Positions 8,249 to 16,702 of a DNA stretch of 64,000 nucleotides are shown here, one piece after another. This stretch comes from Nitrospirae bacterium MYbin3. GTDB lineage: Bacteria; Nitrospirota; Thermodesulfovibrionia; Thermodesulfovibrionales; Dissulfurispiraceae. The stretch's first letter is position 1; each line of letters opens with the position of its first letter. Made by a program: the position numbers and the translations under genes. The notes under the pieces were generated by a model. It did no database searches, was not told the DNA's origin, and saw only the letters and a program-made list of their open reading frames with translations. The stretch is from positions 31,230-95,229 of the forward strand of contig PEAD01000003.1 in the NCBI GenBank assembly GCA_002753335.1, given 5' to 3'.

Positions 8249-9724
8249 TTATTGTTCAGGCTTCATCAAAGGGAAGATTATTACATCCCTAATTGACTGG
8301 CAGTTGGTCAACAGCATAACAAGCCTGTCTATGCCTATGCCTTCACCTGCAGCAGGCGGCATGCCGTATTCGAGGGCGCGCACAAAATCTTCATCCATAG
8401 AATGGGCTTCGTCATCCCCGCGCTCTTTTGCCTCGACCTGCTTAATAAAACGCTCTTTCTGGTCTATCGGGTCGGTAAGCTCCGAGAACGCATTGGCTAT
8501 TTCTCTGCCCGCGATGAAAAGCTCGAATCTTTCTACAAGGTCAGGATTGTCCGGCTTGCGTTTTGCAAGAGGAGAAAGCTCTACCGGGTGGTCGGTTATG
8601 AATGTCGGTTGGATCAAATCAACTTCAACTGTCTCTTTGAAGATCTCGTCAAGCACTTTGCCGAAGGAGCTGCCTGATGGAATATTCATGCCTTTGCTTC
8701 TCGCCCATGCGACCGCAGCATCACAGTCTGCAAGCGCTTCCTTGGGTACGCCTTTTTGTTCCATTGCATCAAGCATCGGCAGGCGCGGCCAAGGCGGAGT
8801 TAGGTCAATAGTCAAATCACCATAAGGAATTTTAAGCGTTCCAATTGCCCTCTTTGCAACATACGCAAAAAGTTCTTCGGTAAACGACATAAGAAAATTA
8901 TAGTCCTGATACGCAATATAAAATTCCATCATCGTAAATTCAGGATTATGTCTTGTCGAAATTCCTTCATTCCTGAAATTTTTGTTCAACTCGAAAACTC
9001 TCTCGTAGCCGCCGACAAGAAGCCTTTTTAAGAACAATTCAGGTGCGATTCTTAGATACAGCTCCATATCGAGCGCATTATGGTGAGTTTTGAAAGGCCG
9101 CGCAGTTGCACCGCCCGGAATCTTGTGCATCATCGGGGTTTCGACCTCTATAAAACCTTTTGACTCTAAAAAGTCTCGGATAGATTTGATGATCGCGCTT
9201 CTTTTTGCGAAGATATCCTTTGCTTCGGGATTAACTATCAGGTCAACATATCTCTGTCTGTATCTGATTTCGATATCTTTTAGACCGTGCCATTTTTCGG
9301 GCAGTGGACGAAGGGATTTGCAAAGCATCACAAAGTCAATAACTTCAACAGTTAGCTCGTTGGTTTTTGTCCTGAAAAGCCTGCCGCTTACGCCTATGAT
9401 GTCGCCTATATCGAGCTTTTTGAGAAGTTTGAATTTTTCTCCCAGCATATCTTTTTTTAGATACATCTGGATCTTTCCGCTCGCATCCTGCACATGGCCG
9501 AATGCAGCCTTACCGAAATCTCTGAACGCGATAACCCTGCCTGCAACTGTCACATTTATAGTCTGTGATTCGAGGGTTTCCTTGTCCATATCACGGTATT
9601 TGTCCAGTAAAAAAGCTGCGCTGAATTCGGGCATAAACTTGCCGTTGTAAGGATCTAAGCCGGTCTCACGCAGTTCAGATAATTTTTTGAAGCGTTGTTG
9701 TATAAGTTCGTTGGTGTCTTCCAT
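8249..9724 (-). CDS. lysS: Lysyl-tRNA synthetase, class II
   Basis: Charges tRNA-Lys in the cytoplasm. About 491 residues. The OB-fold anticodon-binding domain comes first (VAGRVIAFRDFGKAAFGHVQD near residue 60), then the class II core: motif 1 around FIEVETPMMHKIPGGA, motif 2 FRNEGISTRHNPEFTMMEFY, and motif 3 GEGIGIDRLVMLL near the C-terminus. The chosen start MEDTNELIQQR matches family N-termini; an in-frame ATG 13 codons further up lies in the -35 box and can be dismissed. The promoter leaves essentially no 5' leader (see promoter entry). Confidence 0.97.
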   Translation of the reverse strand: MEDTNELIQQRFKKLSELRETGLDPYNGKFMPEFSAAFLLDKYRDMDKETLESQTINVTVAGRVIAFRDFGKAAFGHVQDASGKIQMYLKKDMLGEKFKLLKKLDIGDIIGVSGRLFRTKTNELTVEVIDFVMLCKSLRPLPEKWHGLKDIEIRYRQRYVDLIVNPEAKDIFAKRSAIIKSIRDFLESKGFIEVETPMMHKIPGGATARPFKTHHNALDMELYLRIAPELFLKRLLVGGYERVFELNKNFRNEGISTRHNPEFTMMEFYIAYQDYNFLMSFTEELFAYVAKRAIGTLKIPYGDLTIDLTPPWPRLPMLDAMEQKGVPKEALADCDAAVAWARSKGMNIPSGSSFGKVLDEIFKETVEVDLIQPTFITDHPVELSPLAKRKPDNPDLVERFELFIAGREIANAFSELTDPIDQKERFIKQVEAKERGDDEAHSMDEDFVRALEYGMPPAAGEGIGIDRLVMLLTNCQSIRDVIIFPLMKPEQ

Positions 9725-9733
9725 GAGATAGTG

Positions 9734-9763
9734 ATTATACTTTCCCAAATTCGTGCAAGTCAA
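9734..9763 (-). promoter_or_regulatory. lysS promoter implying a leaderless mRNA
   Basis: Minus strand TTGACT (9758-9763), 18-nt spacer, TATAAT (9734-9739). The -10 box ends only 9 nt before the lysS ATG at 9724, so transcription should begin within about 3 nt of the start codon. No Shine-Dalgarno fits. Confidence 0.65.
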
Positions 9764-9795
9764 TTTATGCGCAGTAATTTTTTGTTTTGTTGAAT

Positions 9796-9827
9796 AAAAA
9801 AAGGCCGGTGATTTCTCACCGGCCTTT
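9796..9827 (-). terminator. Rho-independent terminator of ppdK
   Basis: A 12-bp stem with left arm 9800-9811 (AAAGGCCGGTGA on the plus strand), loop 9812-9815 and right arm 9816-9827. Read on the minus strand it is followed by a run of T. It lies just after the ppdK stop. Confidence 0.9.
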
Positions 9828-9846
9828 CAAAAAAAATTAATAGCGG

Positions 9847-12633
9847 CTATTTCTTTTTGTATTTGATTGCGGCCTGCGCCCCTGCAAGACGGGCTATCGG
9901 CACGCGGAAAGGCGAGCAGCTTACATAGTTCATTCCTGCGCGGTAACAGAACTCTACGCTCTCAGGATCACCCCCATGCTCTCCGCAGATTCCGACCTTC
10001 AGGTCTTTGCAGGTTTTTCTGCCTCTTTCAATTCCTATGTTTATAAGCTCTCCCACACCAGACTGGTCTATGGTTGCAAAAGGGTCTGCGGGTAGTATCT
10101 TGCTTCCGAGATAGTCCGGAAGGAACGAGCCAATGTCGTCACGGCTAAAGCCAAAAGTCATCTGTGTAAGGTCATTCGTGCCAAAGCTGAAGAACTCTGC
10201 CGTCTCTGCCATCACTCCTGCGAGCAGGGCCGCCCTCGGGATCTCTATCATAGTTCCGAACAGATACGGAATTTTTTTGATCCCAAGTTTTGCGCAGACT
10301 TCTTTGTAAACGCGGTCTGTTATGGCTTTTTGGTCATTCAGCTCTGCAACTGCGCATGTGACAGGGATCATTATTTCGGGGAAGGCCTTTTTGCCGGCTT
10401 TCACAAGTTCTCCTGCTGCCTCGAGAATAGCGCGAACCTGCATCTCTGTAATTTCGGGAAAAGTTACGCCCAAGCGAACGCCGCGATGTCCGAGCATCGG
10501 ATTGTTTTCACGCAGACCTTCTCCGCGTTTTTCGATCTCGCTTACCGGTACCTTAAGCGCGTCCGCAAGCCCTTTTATCTTGTCTGCGCTGTGCGGTACG
10601 AACTCATGCAGCGGCGGGTCAAGAAGCCTGATAGTAACAGGCAAACCGTTCATAACTTCCATAGTTGCTTTTATGTCATTTTTGACAAACGGGAAAAGCT
10701 CATCAAGCGCCTTCCTGCGCTCGGCTTCGGTTTTGCTCATTATCATCTTGCGAAGGAGGAACAACGGCTTGTCGCTGCCTTCTCCATAAAACATATGCTC
10801 TGTGCGGAAAAGTCCTATGCCTTCGGCTCCGAACTTGATCGCCTGAGCCGCGTCTTTAGGTGTGTCGGCGTTGGTTCTGACCTTCATCACGCGGACTTTA
10901 TCAACCAACGTCATCAATTCTTTGTAGGATTTATTGTGGTCGAGGTCGATATCAACAAGTGGAAGCTCTCCCTGATAAACCAAGCCCTTTGTGCCGTTGA
11001 GGCTTATCCATTCGCCTTCGTGAACGGTTACCCCGCTTTTCGTTGTAAAGGATTTTCCGTTGTGCGCTATCTCTACGTCGCTGCAGCCAACGACGCAGCA
11101 TTTGCCCCATCCCCGAGCTACAAGCGCTGCGTGGGAGGTCATTCCTCCCTTGCTTGTGAGGATTGCCTGTGATTTGTGCATGCCGTCAACATCTTCAGGT
11201 GATGTTTCTTCGCGTACGAGGATAACCCTTTCTCCTCTGGAGGCCCATTCAACAGCGGAATGCGAGGTGAATACCACACGGCCTTTTGCTCCTCCCGGCC
11301 CTGCCGGCAACCCTTTTGCGATAACTTTGTGCGTCAGTTCCGCTTTCGGATCTATCATAGGCAGAAGAAGTTCAACAAGCTGGGTGGGCGCAACGCGCTG
11401 TACTGCGGTGTTCAGGTCTATAAGTTTTTCTCTGTGCATTTCTACAGCCATGCGGACCGCTGCAACGCCGTTGCGTTTTCCGATACGGCACTGGAGCATG
11501 TACAGAGTGCCTTTTTCGATTGTGAACTCGATGTCCTGCATGTCTTTATAATGCTTTTCGAGCTGCTTCTGGTACTTGAATAGCTCCTTGTACAGATGCG
11601 GCATGGTCTTTTCGAGCGTTGGCAGATGGGAACTCTGATCATTTTTTGAATATTCGTTGACAGGCGCCGGTGTGCGGGTTCCTGCCACAACATCCTCACC
11701 CTGAGCATTGGCAAGGTATTCGCCGTAGAACTGGTTCTCACCGGTTCCGGGGTTTCTGGTAAATGCCACTCCGGTTGCACTGTCATCGCCCATATTTCCA
11801 AATACCATTGACTGAACATTTACGGCTGTGCCCCACTCATCAGGAATCTTTTCTATGCGGCGGTATTCTACGGCGCGCTTGCCGTTCCAGCTTGCAAATA
11901 CTGCGCTTACTCCACCCCAGAGCTGTTCCATCGGATCGTCCGGGAATGGCTTGCCGAGCACCTCTTTTACCGTGGTCTTGAAGTCTATTGCAATCTGTTT
12001 CATCTCTTCTGCGGTGAGGTCAGTGTCAGCTTTATAGCCTTTGCGTTTTTTCAGCTGGTCGAGCTGTTTTTCGAGAAGCTTGCGTATGCCTTTTCCTTCT
12101 TCGGGCTCTATGCCTGCTGCTTTTTCCATGACAACATCAGAGTACATCATGATAAGTCTGCGGTAAGCATCCCAAACGAACCTTTCGTTGTTCGTCTTCT
12201 TTATAAGGCCCGGAATGGTCTTGCTGGTAAGGCCGACATTCAGGACAGTCTCCATCATACCCGGCATCGAACGCCTTGCACCGGAGCGGACCGAGACGAG
12301 AAGCGGGTTCACCGGATCTCCGAAGCCTTTGCTCATAATTTTTTCGATTTTTCTTATAGAGTCTTCGATCTGTATTTTAAGTTCTTTGGGATAGGTGCGC
12401 TTGTTTTCATAAAAATAGGTGCATACTTCGGTGGTAATTGTGAAACCGGGAGGAACAGGCAGACGTAGTTGAGGATGTCCCGCCATTTCGGCAAGGTTTG
12501 CGCCTTTGCCGCCGAGAAGATTCTTCATCGACTCGTTTCCGTCAGCCTTGCCGCCGCCAAAGAAATAAACATATTTCTTTGCTTTGCCTGCCGCAGGTTT
12601 TACAGCCTTTGTTTTTTTTACAGCTTTTGCCAT
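9847..12633 (-). CDS. ppdK: Pyruvate, phosphate dikinase
   Basis: Interconverts pyruvate + ATP + Pi with PEP + AMP + PPi. The 928 residues include a Lys/Ala-rich extension of about 20 residues before the usual start. The N-terminal ATP-grasp domain has KNLLGGKGANLAEM. The central phosphohistidine domain has the catalytic His in GGMTSHAALVARG (about residue 480). The C-terminal PEP-binding barrel has FRTEHMFY, the metal-ligand region, and the catalytic Cys in GICGEHGGDP. The start ATG has a strong AAGGGGG. It is a single-gene unit ending in a clear terminator. In anaerobes the enzyme often serves gluconeogenesis from acetate/pyruvate or PPi-based glycolysis; direction here is unknown. Confidence 0.97.
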   Translation of the reverse strand: MAKAVKKTKAVKPAAGKAKKYVYFFGGGKADGNESMKNLLGGKGANLAEMAGHPQLRLPVPPGFTITTEVCTYFYENKRTYPKELKIQIEDSIRKIEKIMSKGFGDPVNPLLVSVRSGARRSMPGMMETVLNVGLTSKTIPGLIKKTNNERFVWDAYRRLIMMYSDVVMEKAAGIEPEEGKGIRKLLEKQLDQLKKRKGYKADTDLTAEEMKQIAIDFKTTVKEVLGKPFPDDPMEQLWGGVSAVFASWNGKRAVEYRRIEKIPDEWGTAVNVQSMVFGNMGDDSATGVAFTRNPGTGENQFYGEYLANAQGEDVVAGTRTPAPVNEYSKNDQSSHLPTLEKTMPHLYKELFKYQKQLEKHYKDMQDIEFTIEKGTLYMLQCRIGKRNGVAAVRMAVEMHREKLIDLNTAVQRVAPTQLVELLLPMIDPKAELTHKVIAKGLPAGPGGAKGRVVFTSHSAVEWASRGERVILVREETSPEDVDGMHKSQAILTSKGGMTSHAALVARGWGKCCVVGCSDVEIAHNGKSFTTKSGVTVHEGEWISLNGTKGLVYQGELPLVDIDLDHNKSYKELMTLVDKVRVMKVRTNADTPKDAAQAIKFGAEGIGLFRTEHMFYGEGSDKPLFLLRKMIMSKTEAERRKALDELFPFVKNDIKATMEVMNGLPVTIRLLDPPLHEFVPHSADKIKGLADALKVPVSEIEKRGEGLRENNPMLGHRGVRLGVTFPEITEMQVRAILEAAGELVKAGKKAFPEIMIPVTCAVAELNDQKAITDRVYKEVCAKLGIKKIPYLFGTMIEIPRAALLAGVMAETAEFFSFGTNDLTQMTFGFSRDDIGSFLPDYLGSKILPADPFATIDQSGVGELINIGIERGRKTCKDLKVGICGEHGGDPESVEFCYRAGMNYVSCSPFRVPIARLAGAQAAIKYKKK

Positions 12634-12767
12634 AGAGTCCCCCTTAATAATGTTTTGTATTGATTTAGTATAGAGTCTATAGTGTTTTGCAGGGATAGTC
12701 TATATTACAGATACGGTAAAATTCAAGAATCTGTGAATCTATGATAAGGGGAAAAGCCTGCTGTATT

Positions 12768-13964
12768 TTACTCTGCTCTCAAGGCGACGATGGGATCGAG
12801 TCTTGATGCTTGGTGCGCCGGATAAAGTCCGAAGAATACGCCGATTACAGTAGAGACACCCACACCGCTTATTATTGATATGAATGAAAGGCTGAACTGC
12901 CATTTCGCGAGATGTGCCATAAGCGCAGACGCCCCGGTTCCGAAAACTATACCCAGCGCCCCTCCTACAAGTGACAACACAAGCGCTTCGAGAAGAAACT
13001 GATCTCTTATGTCTTTTCTTTTGGCTCCCAGAGCTCTCCTTATTCCTATCTCTTTGCGTCTTTCCTGAACAGATGAGATCATAACATTCATAATCCCAAC
13101 CCCGCCCATAATAAGAGCTATGCTGCCTACCGCGCCGAGCAGAAGTGTAAATAGTCTCATCTGTTTTTCCATGTGTGCAATCATTTCTTCAGGGCTGGTC
13201 ACTTTGACGCTCTTTACCTTTGTATTTTTTTGAAAATATTCTTCGACTTGTTCTTTGGCTACGGCATTATCGAAATTTTCTTTTACCTGCGCTATGGTTG
13301 TTGCTGTTTCTGCTGCCCCGCTTATTCTTAGGGTCGTGGTGATATGAGTATAAACTGCCTGATTCGCATCGAAATCACGCAGCAAGCCTTTTTGTGCCGG
13401 CTCTATGGTCCCTACTATGGTAAAAATAGCGCCGCCAACTTTGATTTTGTCCCCGATTATATTTTTGGAACCTGCCTGTTCGATCTTTGCGCGCAGCGAA
13501 TCACCCACCACGCAAAAGCGCTCCAACTCATCAAGGTCCGAAAGAAACCGGCCGTTTTTTATCCGCAGTTTTTGAAGCTCCTGAAAAGCCTGATTGACGC
13601 CGAGAACTACCGTCCCGTCAAGTTTTTTGCCGGCATAGGATGCATCCATCTTTGGATTTACGGAAGGCGCCACTTTTGCTATCGCCGGGCAGAACGCAGG
13701 AATTTCTAGAAGCTCGGATATCTGCCGGGAGAAGTTCGGTCTGCTGCCGAGGGATACTCCGGCCGGACTGTTCTGGATGGTTATGATATCTGTGCCCATC
13801 TCCAAAAACTGCCTCTGGGCCTCGCCCTGCGCCATCGTGCCGACCGAGATCATTGCGATGACCGACCCTACGCCGATGACTATTCCGACCAGCGCTATGA
13901 GGGCTCTCTGTCCTGCAGCATACAGGCTCGATAATGCCTCTTTTAATGCTGTTTTGTTTTTCAC
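12768..13964 (-). CDS. ABC transporter permease, MacB/FtsX type
   Basis: Inner-membrane permease of a tripartite export system. About 398 residues: a cytoplasmic N-terminus and TM1 (IALVGIVIGVGSVIAMISVG), a large MacB-type periplasmic domain, then three TMs at the C-terminus with the FtsX signature ERRKEIGIRRALGAKRKDI. The start is a GTG at 13964 overlapping the ATPase stop (GTGA), which indicates translational coupling; an ATG 15 codons upstream lies inside the ATPase gene. Substrate unknown; MacB homologues export peptides, lipoproteins or small molecules. No terminator is obvious in the 134-bp gap before ppdK. Confidence 0.9.
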   Translation of the reverse strand: MKNKTALKEALSSLYAAGQRALIALVGIVIGVGSVIAMISVGTMAQGEAQRQFLEMGTDIITIQNSPAGVSLGSRPNFSRQISELLEIPAFCPAIAKVAPSVNPKMDASYAGKKLDGTVVLGVNQAFQELQKLRIKNGRFLSDLDELERFCVVGDSLRAKIEQAGSKNIIGDKIKVGGAIFTIVGTIEPAQKGLLRDFDANQAVYTHITTTLRISGAAETATTIAQVKENFDNAVAKEQVEEYFQKNTKVKSVKVTSPEEMIAHMEKQMRLFTLLLGAVGSIALIMGGVGIMNVMISSVQERRKEIGIRRALGAKRKDIRDQFLLEALVLSLVGGALGIVFGTGASALMAHLAKWQFSLSFISIISGVGVSTVIGVFFGLYPAHQASRLDPIVALRAE

Positions 13965-14629
13965 TGTTCTACGATCGTCCCGTCCTGCAGTAGGGCAAGA
14001 CGTTTGCATTTCTTTGCAAGCATTGGATTGTGTGTGATTACAACCACCGTAATTCCATCATCGGTGTTGAGTTTTCCGAACAGGTCCATTATCTCTTCGC
14101 TTGATGCGGTGTCCAGAGCCCCTGTAGGCTCGTCTGCAAGTATCAGCTTGGGATTGCCTGCCAGAGCTCTTGCTATCGCGACCCTTTGCTGCTGGCCTCC
14201 AGAAAGCTCGGACGGTTTGCGTGATGCCAGTTCCTCTATGCCTATTCTTTTCAGGAGTTCATAAGATCTGCGTTTTATCTCGTCGTCATTTGTTCCCTTG
14301 TATTTGAGAGGCATGCCCACATTTTCCTGAATCGTGAGCCTCGGCAGAAGATTGTAATGCTGAAACACAAAACCTATTATCATATTTCTCATGCCGGACA
14401 GCACGTCGTCATCGTCGTATTTTATCTCTTTTTCTTCGAACAGGTATGAACCGGAAGTAGGTTTGTCGAGGAGTCCCATTATATTCATCAAGGTGGATTT
14501 TCCGCTGCCGGATGCGCCCATGATGGCCAAAAACTCACCTTGCGCAACGTCGAGATTCACATTTTTTAGAACTTCTACGAATGCAGGCCCGACCTGATAG
14601 CTTTTTTGTATTTCATTCAGTTTAAGCAT
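13961..14629 (-). CDS. ABC transporter ATP-binding protein, MacB/LolD type
   Basis: Cytoplasmic ATPase partner of the adjacent permease. 222 residues with Walker A GASGSGKSTLMN, Q-loop FVFQHYNLLPRL, signature LSGGQQQRVAIARAL, Walker B LILADEPTGALD and the switch His in VVVITHNP. It is 6 nt downstream of the membrane-fusion gene and overlaps the permease start by 4 nt. In Escherichia coli MacB both domains are in one chain; here they are separate, as in many MacB-like and LolCDE-like systems. Confidence 0.95.
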   Translation of the reverse strand: MLKLNEIQKSYQVGPAFVEVLKNVNLDVAQGEFLAIMGASGSGKSTLMNIMGLLDKPTSGSYLFEEKEIKYDDDDVLSGMRNMIIGFVFQHYNLLPRLTIQENVGMPLKYKGTNDDEIKRRSYELLKRIGIEELASRKPSELSGGQQQRVAIARALAGNPKLILADEPTGALDTASSEEIMDLFGKLNTDDGITVVVITHNPMLAKKCKRLALLQDGTIVEQ

Positions 14630-14635
14630 TGCAGA

Positions 14636-16660
14636 TCATCGGCCGTCTGTCAGCACCTCGTCGCCTTCGGCCAATCCGCTCAAGATTTCAATCGAGTTGT
14701 AATGTGTACGGCCTGTCTGCACTTCGGTCTTTTCAAAACTCTTTTTGCCTTTTACGAGCTTCTGTTTTTTTACGAATTGCTTGCCGTCAGCCTCTGTAAC
14801 CGCCGTAATCGGTACGGTAATGGCTTTATCATTTAAATAAGTGAGTATCTCCAAGTTGGCAGACATGCCTACGAATATCCTGCTTTTATATTCTTGTTCG
14901 ATATTTTCGATGACCACCTTCATCTCAAACGTAGGCACCCCGCCGCCCTGAACAATGTTTCCCTGAGAGGAAAGGTTTGCTATCGTGCCTTCATGCGAGA
15001 TGCCGGGGAAGGCGTCTCCGGTAACAACCACACTTTGCCCAACATCCACTTTTGTAATATCGACCTCATCAACCTTTGCTTTGACCGAAAAGCCTGTCAG
15101 GTTGCCTATCGACATAATTATTCCGCCCTCCTGAAGATGAGAGCCTTTTTCTATTTTCTTTGCTTCGCCCGCCTCGAAAACCGATCCCGGGAGCATGATT
15201 ACACCGCTGACCGGGGCTGTGACTGTTGAGTAGGTAAGCTGATCTTCAAGGTCTTTAAGCCTTGTTTTGGCGTTTTCCATCTCATAATGGGCTATGTTTT
15301 TGTTTTCGCCGGTGCCTTTTTCTATCGCGGCCTTGAGCTCATCCGCAGCGCTCTGATAGTCGAGCTGAACGCTTGTGTATTGCTGTTTGGCGTAAGCAAG
15401 TTCGCTTGCGGATACGAGCCCCTTTTTGAAAAGACGCTCGGTGTCTTCGTAAGTCTGTTTTTGCAAGTCCAGAGCTAACTTGGATTTAGAGAGAGAACGC
15501 TTGACCCTTACAACTTCCTGACTGTCTTCCCATTTTTCTATCTCTTTGTATCGTTCTGCAGCCCTTATGTAAACAGCCTTTGCCTCGCGGTGCTTTACTT
15601 CAACCTCAGAGGTGTCCATCCTTAAAAGCACCTGTCCGGCATTTACTATTTCACCGTAGCGGAAGAATATCTCTTTTACCTTGCCGTATATAGGGCTTGT
15701 TATGTTCACCACATTCAAGGGTTCGAGAGTTCCTGTCAGGTAAAGAGATGAGGTGACGGTGCCGGTGACTATTTTATGGGTTTGTGACGCGGCTCCCTTT
15801 TGTTCGGTAGTTGCCGCCGCGGCTTTCTTTCTTTCGGGCAGCAGAACGCGGTTCCACGAATATACTCCTACTGCTATAAACAAAAGCAGGATGAATACGG
15901 TGGCAGCGACGCGTATCATCTGCACTTTTTTCAACGCTGCTTTCAGCTCTTTGTTTGCCTCTTCTGTTTTTATATATGCATCGCGCAGTTTAGCGCCCAA
16001 CTCTTTTTCTGAGCGTTGAAGCGACTTAATTTCTTCGATGTCTTTTATAAGGTCTTTTATGAGAGCCGAGTTTGTCATAGCTATCGCAGCCTGAGAGGCC
16101 AAAGACGAGACATAGTTTTTGTCATCCTCAGAGAAGGGGATTACATCTCCTGTTACAAAATCCTTTGCGTTTATGAGCTGAAGCACCCCGATAATTTCGT
16201 TTTCATGGTTTGTCATCGGGATGACCAGCATTGATTTTGTGCGGTATCCGGTCTTTGCATCGTAGTTTTTAGGGCCCGCAAAATTGAACTCGGTCGATTC
16301 ATACACATCCGCAATTGAAATGGTTTTGCCGGTCAGAGCCACAAAGGATGATACGTTTGAATTGTTCTGCTGCCCCTCTATATACAAAGGCACCGGAGGA
16401 GGCGCGGCAACTTCCTTGTGTTTGCTGCTGATACGGGTTTTCATCGTATCGTTTTGTAGTATTTCGAAGCTGAGGTGTTTTTCTTTTTTGTTCAGAATAT
16501 AAAGCGTTCCTGCGTCTGCGTTTGACATGCTTCTTGCAGCGTCAACTATCATCTCAAGAAGCTTGTCGGTATCTTTTTCTGAAGACAGCGCTATGCCTAC
16601 CCGCGAAAGCAGGTTCAGGTTTTGGGTTTTTTTGTCTTCTGCTGTTTTTCCCTGTGCCAT
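14636..16660 (-). CDS. GAF-domain / HlyD-type membrane fusion protein fusion
   Basis: A 674-residue composite. Residues about 15-200 form a GAF domain (ending LASQAAIAMTNSALIKDL), about 200-248 a Lys/Glu-rich coiled coil, and 250-270 a single TM helix. The rest is a MacA/HlyD-type periplasmic adaptor: a lipoyl half near 310-340 (YGKVKEIFFRYGEIVNAGQ), an alpha-hairpin, a second lipoyl half (YSTVTAPVSGVIMLPG) and beta-barrel domains. MacA relatives have only a short N-terminal anchor, so a cytoplasmic GAF sensor tied directly to the adaptor is unusual. It stands between the tolC-like gene and the ATPase gene. The domain reading is firm; ligand sensing that alters export is inference. Confidence 0.85.
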   Translation of the reverse strand: MAQGKTAEDKKTQNLNLLSRVGIALSSEKDTDKLLEMIVDAARSMSNADAGTLYILNKKEKHLSFEILQNDTMKTRISSKHKEVAAPPPVPLYIEGQQNNSNVSSFVALTGKTISIADVYESTEFNFAGPKNYDAKTGYRTKSMLVIPMTNHENEIIGVLQLINAKDFVTGDVIPFSEDDKNYVSSLASQAAIAMTNSALIKDLIKDIEEIKSLQRSEKELGAKLRDAYIKTEEANKELKAALKKVQMIRVAATVFILLLFIAVGVYSWNRVLLPERKKAAAATTEQKGAASQTHKIVTGTVTSSLYLTGTLEPLNVVNITSPIYGKVKEIFFRYGEIVNAGQVLLRMDTSEVEVKHREAKAVYIRAAERYKEIEKWEDSQEVVRVKRSLSKSKLALDLQKQTYEDTERLFKKGLVSASELAYAKQQYTSVQLDYQSAADELKAAIEKGTGENKNIAHYEMENAKTRLKDLEDQLTYSTVTAPVSGVIMLPGSVFEAGEAKKIEKGSHLQEGGIIMSIGNLTGFSVKAKVDEVDITKVDVGQSVVVTGDAFPGISHEGTIANLSSQGNIVQGGGVPTFEMKVVIENIEQEYKSRIFVGMSANLEILTYLNDKAITVPITAVTEADGKQFVKKQKLVKGKKSFEKTEVQTGRTHYNSIEILSGLAEGDEVLTDGR

Positions 16661-16702
16661 AAAATAATTTTCCTTAATCGAATGCTATCAAAAATTATAG
16701 CA

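Noticed and set aside
10330-11172. 280-codon plus-strand frame inside ppdK
   Set aside because: Lies wholly inside the conserved ppdK gene on the other strand and shows no protein-like motif.
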